In this document: piece after piece, positions 28,444-33,718 of the stretch
Numbering within the stretch: position 1 is the first letter of the stretch
Layout of the letters: every line of letters starts with the position of its first letter
Assembly (NCBI RefSeq): GCF_009696275.1
Contig: NZ_VUMI01000061.1
Coordinates: 1 to 33,718, forward strand
Source: Eisenbergiella porci
GTDB taxonomy: Bacteria; Bacillota; Clostridia; Lachnospirales; Lachnospiraceae
Length of the DNA: 33,718 nucleotides
Direction: 5' to 3'
Notes under the pieces: generated by a model
What the model saw: only the letters and a program-made list of their open reading frames with translations
What the model was told of the DNA's origin: nothing
Database searches by the model: none
Program-made: the position numbers and the translations under genes

Positions 28444-29240
28444 CACACTTCCCCCAGCAGATCTTCTGTCCATATGGAATGCGTCAAAACCCTGGTATGT
28501 TTGCAGTAATCGCACATTTCACAACGCAGAGGTTCTATTTCTCCATTCTTTAAAGCCAATATTTTCGGCACATTGCTTTCCACTTCCGCCAGCGCGGCAT
28601 CCATAAGACTTTGTTCCACCTGTATAACCGCAATGTCTGGATACTCTTCCTTTGAGGCTGCCGCAATTTTCACAGGGAGCTTTTTCCCGGTATTAATTTC
28701 AACTATTTTCTGGTATATGGCCCCCTGCAGATCATATCCCCAATAGGTTATGAAATTCATGTAGCCTGAATCCTTAACCCAGTTTGCTTCCCGCAGGGAT
28801 TTCATACATTTAAGGTCAACAATAAGTGTATCGGGAAAATAACTGTCCATTTTTATTTTCCACTCTGCACCAAATAATTCTCCGGTCATAATTACCTGTT
28901 TTTCGCCCTGCATATGAAGCATAAAATAATCATCACGTTCAATACGGTTAATTACTTCCTCTGCCCTTCGATACTCTGCTTTTAATGTCCCCTGTTTTGT
29001 GAAAATATCAGGATTCTGTGCTTTAAACAGGTCAAGCGTCCCTTCAAAGTGCGCATCTACGTAGCTGCCAACCAGAAGGGAGGTTGTTTTCTTCATTGCC
29101 CACTCCCCATTCAGGCAGGCCATTGCTTCCGCCTCGCAGCCTACACGCCCCATAGTACCAACAAACTTTTTATACTGGCTGACAGAGAGGTATTCCCTGT
29201 CAGCTTCCGGCGAAAAATAATTTTCCTGTGTAAGCTTCAT
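28443..29240 (-). CDS. PD-(D/E)XK nuclease-like protein (DUF3799 type)
   Basis: 265 aa, beginning MKLTQENYFSPEADREYLSV. The nuclease core shows GSYVDAHFEG (residues ~57-66), EWKIKMDSYFPDTLIVDLKC with the D...DLK motif (~127-146), and QGAIYQKIVE. A Cys cluster at the C-terminus (CEMCDYCKHTR) could hold an iron-sulfur or zinc ion, as in AddB/Cas4-like nucleases. In phages this DUF3799-type protein is the exonuclease partner of RecT. Overlaps the RecT gene by 4 bases. Confidence 0.8.
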   Translation of the reverse strand: MKLTQENYFSPEADREYLSVSQYKKFVGTMGRVGCEAEAMACLNGEWAMKKTTSLLVGSYVDAHFEGTLDLFKAQNPDIFTKQGTLKAEYRRAEEVINRIERDDYFMLHMQGEKQVIMTGELFGAEWKIKMDSYFPDTLIVDLKCMKSLREANWVKDSGYMNFITYWGYDLQGAIYQKIVEINTGKKLPVKIAAASKEEYPDIAVIQVEQSLMDAALAEVESNVPKILALKNGEIEPLRCEMCDYCKHTRVLTHSIWTEDLLGEV

Positions 29241-29875
29241 ATAAAGTGTTCCTCCGCTTCTTTAACAATTTCGTCCGGTATTCCTAACGGTTCATCTGTT
29301 TCTAAAAGCTCATTCTTTGCGATATCTTCCACTTCTCCCTCAACGTAAGCTCCCATAAGAGCATTAGGAATATATACTCTGGCAAAAAAAGCCGCCGCCC
29401 GATATGCAAGCATCTGTTCAGGCATTGTTTTCCACTTACTTCCGCTTTTCTGATACCACTCTTCCGCCTTTGCCATTTGAATTGTTATTTCCGTACCCCT
29501 AACAATTTCACCGGTTTCTTTATATTCAGCCTGAATATAACATCCCCAGGTATCGGTATTGCGTTCCCCCGTATATACCGGCCTTACATTTTTAAACTCT
29601 TTTGCTGCACGGATCATGGCCATACATGCCTGACCACTCCATAAAGGTTTCCCTTTAACAACATAAAGGTTTTGCATTACCATCATTGGGGACATTCCAT
29701 TTCTATTTGCCATATCAACCGCTATCGCGCAGTCCATCGGTTTCCCTTGAAAGTTCTGGGGTACAAGCTGGCTGCTGGCAAACATTTTCCCGATATCATA
29801 TAATTTTTGGAAACTATCCGCATCTGCGAATGGTGTTGTAATCTCATGTTTTTCAGTTACCATTATTTCTTCCAT
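29237..29875 (-). CDS. recT: RecT-family single-strand annealing protein
   Basis: 212 aa, starting MEEIMVTEKHEITTPFADAD after AGGAGGATTAACT. Core SSA signatures are FASSQLVPQNFQGKPMDCAI, AVDMANRNGMSPMMVMQNLY, VKGKPLWSGQACMAMIRAAK, and WKTMPEQMLAYRAAAFFARV. It pairs complementary strands and acts with the neighbouring nuclease. The short acidic C-terminus (EPLGIPDEIVKEAEEHFI) may contact host SSB. Confidence 0.85.
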   Translation of the reverse strand: MEEIMVTEKHEITTPFADADSFQKLYDIGKMFASSQLVPQNFQGKPMDCAIAVDMANRNGMSPMMVMQNLYVVKGKPLWSGQACMAMIRAAKEFKNVRPVYTGERNTDTWGCYIQAEYKETGEIVRGTEITIQMAKAEEWYQKSGSKWKTMPEQMLAYRAAAFFARVYIPNALMGAYVEGEVEDIAKNELLETDEPLGIPDEIVKEAEEHFI

Positions 29876-29886
29876 AGTTAATCCTC

Positions 29887-31317
29887 CTATAAACTAACGA
29901 CGGTAAATGCATCATCATCGGTTGTGCGCGTAGCAATAAACTGTAACCCTTTTGCCTGACACTTTCTATAAAGAGCATCACGCAGCCCTTTTGAAAGCTT
30001 TTCTACGCCGTCAATAAGAATAAGCTGTAAACCATTAGGCTTCTGGATTGCCACATCAATGCAAAGGTCAAGTTTTTCCCCGTCTGATAGATTGCTGATA
30101 GGAAGACCATTAATAAGTGGCACCCCATCTTTTATGGAAAGTCCTTTAATGGGGATTTTACATTCTGTAAGGATTTCCCCGGGAAGTGAACGGGCCTTTT
30201 CGATAAGGCTGGTAAGATGCTGGGAATTTTCAGAAAGAATTCTAATATCTTGCTGTAATCCCTGCATCCTGCGGTATTCATTAATATGGGACTTCATGCG
30301 TTCCATTTCTTCAGCTTCTTTCACCAATAAAGATACATCCTGCGGCTCTTTTCCGCGGTATTCGCTGTAGGCCTCTACCTCTGCATCATACTGTGCAATG
30401 TTAGCTTTGTATTCCTGTTCTACTACGGCCAGCTTGTCCGCAAGCTTTTCTTCAAGGCTATCACGCTCTGTTTCCAGCGCCCGGATCTGTTCCTGCAGAC
30501 GGGATATATCTTTCTCAATCTGGGTTTTACGGTTCCCAAACTCCGTATTTAACGCTGCCTTACGGATTTCACGGTCGGCTTCATATTTCCGTACCTTGTT
30601 ATTCCGGCCTTCCAAAAGAGTTTTTGCTTTCTGGATTTCTTCGTTCTCTTTCCTGATGCGTTCAATTTTCTGATAAATTTCTCCGGTGCTTGCTTTCTCC
30701 CACTTTTCAACATCGTAATGCTCCGGGATAACTGCTGCGATTTCCTCTACAAAAGCTCTCTTATTGCGGATATCTCTGTTAATGTCCTGCCGGTTCTGGA
30801 AATACTCTCCATTTTCTGATTGGATATCATTTAACACGCTGAGAATGTTCTGTTCGTAATTCACCCAGGAAGGAATTTCCCCAAACCATCCCTTTATTTT
30901 GTTCATATCCCAGGGATATTCAATCATGTCAAGGATTGCAGCATTTTGTTTTTTGGCATCCCAGCTCATAAACTCAACCGGGTTCAATTGCAGCGGAGTA
31001 AAAATATCGCGGAGAAAAGCTTCCGGGCTACCTACTTCATGTCCGTCTTTTTTTACACTCTTGTAATCGGACCTATCAGTCCGAATTTTTCGGTTTATCC
31101 GAAGCCCATTATCTGTTTCAATAAGAATTTCTCCCTCTGTCTCCCCGTTTCTTACAATTAAGTCACGGTTAGACTTATTGGTAAGCGCAAGACGTATGGC
31201 ATCAATTACAGAAGTCTTTCCAGCTCCATTTGTTCCGCGCAGCTCCACAGAACTGCCATCCCCGTCGTATTCCTTTATTCCATACAGATTTCTAATTTTA
31301 ATTTTTGTTGTACGCAT
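29887..31317 (-). CDS. SbcC/RecF-like AAA ATPase
   Basis: 476 aa, beginning MRTTKIKIRNLYGIKEYDGD. Walker A GTNGAGKTS lies at 28-36. A long coiled coil covers ~160-360 (EKDISRLQEQIRALETERDS). The ABC signature LSDGEKLDLCIDVA and Walker B LQLILIDGVEKL are near the C-terminus. It is a short-armed SMC-like ATPase without the zinc hook motif (no CxxC), always found upstream of recT in this module type, to my knowledge. Likely helps end processing or DNA bridging. GGAAAGGAAGATGTGA precedes the start. Confidence 0.8.
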   Translation of the reverse strand: MRTTKIKIRNLYGIKEYDGDGSSVELRGTNGAGKTSVIDAIRLALTNKSNRDLIVRNGETEGEILIETDNGLRINRKIRTDRSDYKSVKKDGHEVGSPEAFLRDIFTPLQLNPVEFMSWDAKKQNAAILDMIEYPWDMNKIKGWFGEIPSWVNYEQNILSVLNDIQSENGEYFQNRQDINRDIRNKRAFVEEIAAVIPEHYDVEKWEKASTGEIYQKIERIRKENEEIQKAKTLLEGRNNKVRKYEADREIRKAALNTEFGNRKTQIEKDISRLQEQIRALETERDSLEEKLADKLAVVEQEYKANIAQYDAEVEAYSEYRGKEPQDVSLLVKEAEEMERMKSHINEYRRMQGLQQDIRILSENSQHLTSLIEKARSLPGEILTECKIPIKGLSIKDGVPLINGLPISNLSDGEKLDLCIDVAIQKPNGLQLILIDGVEKLSKGLRDALYRKCQAKGLQFIATRTTDDDAFTVVSL

Positions 31318-31361
31318 TCACATCTTCCTTTCCATGTGCTATAATGCACTTGAGATTATTC

Positions 31362-31544
31362 CTATTTGCTCCGTGTCCTGTTCCCGCAGGCCGGAGCTTT
31401 TTCTTTGTAAGAGACTGCTAGAATCACCACCAGGGCCACAATCATAATCCCTATGGCCGCAGGCTGCAGCTCTCCGTTTTGGTTCTCTATCCCGCCGGCT
31501 CCCAGCATCAGGGCCAGGAAGGAAAATGCCTGTATTACCTTCAT
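31362..31544 (-). CDS. Small two-span membrane protein
   Basis: 60 aa from ATG 31544: MKVIQAFSFLALMLGAGGIE, NQNGELQPAAIGIMIVALVV, ILAVSYKEKAPACGNRTRSK. Two hydrophobic stretches (5-18 and 29-45) with a polar turn between them and a basic end. A different frame from the GTG at 31551 is less protein-like. AAGTAGGTG precedes the ATG. Function unknown. Confidence 0.55.
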   Translation of the reverse strand: MKVIQAFSFLALMLGAGGIENQNGELQPAAIGIMIVALVVILAVSYKEKAPACGNRTRSK

Positions 31545-31551
31545 ATTTCAC

Positions 31552-31650
31552 CTACTTCTTCCGCGGCGGCCACACCGCTATAATGATTATCAGCAACACT
31601 TCCGTAATGACCGTGGCCCCTACGCCACACCAAAACTCAGGAATATACAT
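31552..31650 (-). CDS. 32-aa single-span membrane protein
   Basis: ATG at 31650 with AAAGGAGGTTGACT: MYIPEFWCGVGATVITEVLL, IIIIAVWPPRKK. A short amphipathic start, one membrane span and a basic tail give the usual layout of tiny phage membrane proteins of Clostridia. It is followed by the second small membrane protein. Function unknown. Confidence 0.65.
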   Translation of the reverse strand: MYIPEFWCGVGATVITEVLLIIIIAVWPPRKK

Positions 31651-31652
31651 AG

Positions 31653-31970
31653 TCAACCTCCTTTCTGGATATTTTCCCGCAGAAACTCTTTGCCAAATAT
31701 CTTTTCCTTTGCAGAAAGCATCCGGTCCGGTACCGCAGGTTTTGTTTCCTTCTGAAACTGTGAAAGCGGTATCCGCCAGTTACCTGTTGACTTGTCCGCA
31801 GTTATCTTGCCGGCATTAATCCGGCGGTATATGTTTTCAGGGCTTGTCTGCATAATCTCTGCAAGCTCCTGTACCGTTACCCAGGACTCTACCCGGCGGC
31901 ACTTCTCCACCTCGGCAGCCAGTTCATCCACCCGCCGCTTAAGGTGTTCTACTTCTTCCTCCAAATACAT
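31653..31970 (-). CDS. Coiled-coil HTH (excisionase/MerR-like) protein
   Basis: 105 aa from ATG 31970 (MYLEEEVEHLKRRVDELAAE), with GGAGGTGCGGC. An N-terminal coiled coil precedes an HTH_17-type domain (WVTVQELAEIMQTSPENIYR, RINAGKITADKSTGNWRIPL). The order of coil first and then DNA-binding domain suggests dimers. It may be the excisionase or an early regulator. The end (KEKIFGKEFLRENIQKGG) is basic and helical. Confidence 0.7.
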   Translation of the reverse strand: MYLEEEVEHLKRRVDELAAEVEKCRRVESWVTVQELAEIMQTSPENIYRRINAGKITADKSTGNWRIPLSQFQKETKPAVPDRMLSAKEKIFGKEFLRENIQKGG

Positions 31971-31980
31971 GCCGCACCTC

Positions 31981-32748
31981 CTATGGATCAAGCCAATCAG
32001 AATCTTTTTTAAGTGCGGAGCATATTCTTTCCTTTGTTTCTTTTGTCGGCCGGGTTTTGCCGTTCAGAATGTTGTAGACCGTAGAGTCGCTTATTCCGGC
32101 TCTGTGTGCCACTTCTGCAACACTCACTTTGTTTTGTTTCAGATGTTTTTTTAGCTTTGACGTATCCACTGGAACGCCCTGCTTGTAAAACTCTTTCCAT
32201 TCCGGCTTTTTCGTTTCTTCCTTGTTCACTACAGGAATCGCGGGATTTTCCGCTGTCGCCCCGGCGTCAATATCAGGAATCAAATGTTTGAGAATATTCA
32301 TAACTTCCCGTTTACTGTAGGGCACCGTTGCCATAATGCGGGCGGCCTCAAGATATGTTGTCGGCTCCATTGGAAGCACTTTTATCGGCGCCGCAGGTTC
32401 CGCTTCCTTTCTTCTGAAATAGGAATCAACAATCTCCCTCTGTACCTTCCATGCCAGTTCATCATTAAACGACTTCACCAGCATCAGATACCCCGACTCA
32501 GTAATTAGTGTGAGGCCATTGTTGTTGACTTCCGTTCCACGAATTTCGTTGATCGGGAAATCACTGGATTTTACTTTTACAAAATCAACGCCATTTATAA
32601 AACGCTGGCGGTTTGTTAAGAAATTCCGGCTGGCGGTTCCTATGGGCCGCTCGTGAACCTCATCGATATCCTTAAAAGTAACAACACGCTTCCCGTTGTA
32701 CTCCCGCAGGCGGATATCATGCCCGTGAATTGATACTACATTGTCCAC
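31981..32748 (-). CDS. ORF6N antirepressor domain fused to XRE HTH
   Basis: 255 aa from GTG 32748, behind GGAAGGAGAAGAAAA. Residues ~8-120 are an ORF6N domain (VTFKDIDEVHERPIGTASRN, INGVDFVKVKSSDF, GLTLITESGYLMLVKSFNDE). Residues ~195-250 are an XRE-type HTH (VSVAEVAHRAGISDSTVYNI, LNGKTRPTKETKERICSAL). The linker (TTYLEAARIMATVPYSKREV) is helical. ORF6N proteins are usually antirepressors; the added XRE domain could let this protein bind operators itself. It lies opposite the plus-strand gene across a short control region. Confidence 0.8.
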   Translation of the reverse strand: MDNVVSIHGHDIRLREYNGKRVVTFKDIDEVHERPIGTASRNFLTNRQRFINGVDFVKVKSSDFPINEIRGTEVNNNGLTLITESGYLMLVKSFNDELAWKVQREIVDSYFRRKEAEPAAPIKVLPMEPTTYLEAARIMATVPYSKREVMNILKHLIPDIDAGATAENPAIPVVNKEETKKPEWKEFYKQGVPVDTSKLKKHLKQNKVSVAEVAHRAGISDSTVYNILNGKTRPTKETKERICSALKKDSDWLDP

Positions 32749-32766
32749 TTTTCTTCTCCTTCCAAT

Positions 32767-32795
32767 TTGCTTTATGCTTTTTACCGTCTTATAAT
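32767..32795 (+). promoter_or_regulatory. Plus-strand promoter for 32844..33152
   Basis: TTGCTT (32767..32772), 17-base spacer, TATAAT (32790..32795), followed by the small palindrome TGTAGTTACA (32795..32804), a possible operator at the transcription start. It lies between divergent genes, so it probably takes part in the genetic switch. Confidence 0.55.
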
Positions 32796-32843
32796 GTAGT
32801 TACAGGCGTTGCCGCGCCGAGTCTATAAGAAAGGAAAAAGCAA

Positions 32844-33152
32844 ATGACAAAAGATGCTGACAAAATGATTTGTTGTATCTATAAGGAATATCTTCAGCGC
32901 CGAAAACTTGGAAATTCCATAGCTGAATCCAGTCTATTCAGCAGTGAATATTTCAAGAATGACCCTGTTTTGTCAAAATGGCACCCAGATGATTGTACTG
33001 AAATTGCCCGTGAGCTTAAAAAAATGGGTTTTCTTGATATCTGGGTTTCTGGAAAGTTTATTCTTACTTCTGAAGCTATTACTTATATGGAAAATCGTTT
33101 CAAAAATGGTATCGTAGAGTTAACCGATTTCATTTCAAAACTGATTCCTTAA
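32844..33152 (+). CDS. Plus-strand winged-helix-like protein
   Basis: 102 aa: MTKDADKMICCIYKEYLQRR, SSLFSSEYFKNDPVLSKWHP, DDCTEIARELKKMGFLDIWV, SGKFILTSEAITYMENRF. A helix-rich start, a recognition-helix-like stretch (CTEIARELKKMGFLD) and a strand pair (IWVSGKFILT) fit a winged helix, somewhat like YjcQ-type proteins. AAAGGAAAAAGCAA precedes the ATG. The only convincing plus-strand gene of the window, so it may be expressed in lysogeny. It ends 4 bases into the convergent gene 33149..33325. Confidence 0.7.
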   Translation: MTKDADKMICCIYKEYLQRRKLGNSIAESSLFSSEYFKNDPVLSKWHPDDCTEIARELKKMGFLDIWVSGKFILTSEAITYMENRFKNGIVELTDFISKLIP

Positions 33153-33325
33153 TTCCAACCGGGTGCTGTTGCCTCAAATTGTTTATTTTCTTCAAATGAC
33201 AGCACCCACCTTCCGTTGATAAACTCCAAATATAATTTTGAAATTCTCTCCTTCTTCTCACCATTAATAATCAGAATCCCTTCATTTGGAATAACGACTA
33301 TGCTTTCAATCTTGTTCGTTTCCAC
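33149..33325 (-). CDS. Small hypothetical protein
   Basis: 58 aa from GTG 33325 (read METNKIESIVVIPNEGILII), chosen because AAGGAGGG sits 8 bases upstream; a frame reaching 33460 would overlap the excisionase-like gene. It continues NGEKKERISKLYLEFINGRW and ends EENKQFEATAPGWN. Beta-rich, mostly charged; no family recognised. Lies between the excisionase-like gene and the convergent plus-strand gene, sharing 4 bases with the latter. Confidence 0.55.
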   Translation of the reverse strand: METNKIESIVVIPNEGILIINGEKKERISKLYLEFINGRWVLSFEENKQFEATAPGWN

Positions 33326-33377
33326 TTCCTCTACCCTCCTTCCATTACTTACCACTTGTCTGTGGTGAAAGTCCGTT

Positions 33378-33584
33378 TTATTGGACAGTGATAGTGTTAC
33401 TATTATTGCATGTAGGAACTGTACATCTGGATTCTTCAAAGATTCTGATATCTTCTTCACGAATCCTGTATTCTCTTCCGATTTTCACAGCCGGAAGCTT
33501 TTTCTTTCGAATCCAGTCCCATATGGTGATTACTTTAACACCATATCTTTCAGCAACATCTTCACAGGTGTACATTTTCGACAA
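33378..33584 (-). CDS. Excisionase-family HTH protein
   Basis: 68 aa from TTG 33584 (AGGAGGGATAAAT gives good spacing): MSKMYTCEDVAERYGVKVIT, IWDWIRKKKLPAVKIGREYR, IREEDIRIFEESRCTVPTCN. A textbook HTH_17/MerR-like recognition domain (TCEDVAERYGV...W.RKKKLPA.KIGREYRI..ED). Such proteins work as excisionases or phage regulators. Its leader contains palindromes (see 33612..33672), but no clear promoter was seen. Confidence 0.75.
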   Translation of the reverse strand: MSKMYTCEDVAERYGVKVITIWDWIRKKKLPAVKIGREYRIREEDIRIFEESRCTVPTCNNSNTITVQ

Positions 33585-33718
33585 ATTTATCCCTCCTAGT
33601 ATAATAATGGTGTAGTCAAGAACGACTACTGGTTAACAGTTACAAAGTCCAATCTAATAAATCTATATAGATATAACGGAAGGAGGAGTTCCCCCTCCAT
33701 CAGAAGTTATAGGACAAC
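33585..33718. other. Right-edge intergenic region with palindromes
   Basis: No gene. The stretch holds GTAGTC aagaac GACTAC (33612..33629), the perfect 12-bp palindrome ATCTATATAGAT (33661..33672), and GGAGG...CCTCC near 33681..33697. These may be operators for the excisionase-like gene. TATACT appears just before its ribosome binding site, but no well-spaced -35 was found. The immunity repressor may lie beyond the edge. Confidence 0.4.

Noticed and set aside
1-33718. CRISPR array, rRNA or insertion sequence
   Set aside because: No regularly spaced direct repeats of CRISPR size, no rRNA-like stretch and no transposase were seen on either strand.

Overview
The window looks like most of the genome of a temperate, long non-contractile-tailed phage (siphovirus) of a gut-type Clostridia host, probably Lachnospiraceae. 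The host is inferred from gene families and strong AGGAGG-type ribosome binding sites, not from any host gene. Almost everything is transcribed right to left on the minus strand. The only convincing plus-strand gene is 32844..33152, plus a headless fibre cassette at 113..492.

Right to left, following transcription. 33.6-31.4 kb is a control region: an excisionase-like HTH protein, a small protein convergent with a plus-strand winged-helix-like gene, an ORF6N-XRE fusion, a second HTH protein and two small membrane proteins. 31.3-28.1 kb is a recombination module: SbcC/RecF-like ATPase, RecT-like annealing protein, PD-(D/E)XK nuclease and an HNH-type protein. 28.1-25.3 kb holds replication genes: RusA resolvase and a DUF6291-type replication protein whose coding sequence contains eight ~10-bp iterons beside AT-rich 18-bp repeats, a candidate origin. 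25.3-20.9 kb is a run of small, mostly unrecognised genes, many Cys-rich. Nearly every boundary from 21.6 to 24.1 kb carries the same linker, TGAGGATTTA. Next come a LexA-type SOS box, a possible plus-strand small RNA and a tyrosine recombinase (20754..19723).

Late genes begin at a strong promoter (19701..19673) with a hairpin leader. They run through a fused small/large terminase, portal, minor capsid proteins, a Cys-rich KTR moron with its own promoter and terminator, an initiator-like tRNA(CAU), scaffold, major capsid, head-tail joining proteins, major tail protein, tail chaperones, tape measure, tail tip and Ig-like appendage proteins. They end at a fibre gene. Beyond it lies an oppositely oriented, promoterless alternative fibre C-terminus, joined to the first by an in-frame inverted repeat: a probable phase-variable fibre switch. 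A small gene runs off the left edge.

The integrase sits in the middle, between early and late genes. That suggests a circular or permuted phage contig, an extrachromosomal prophage, or a recombinase with another job, rather than a simple left-to-right integrated prophage. Lysis genes and a recognisable CI-type repressor are not seen and may lie outside. Two small genes (22730..23103 and 27056..27381) each appear broken by a single missing base.
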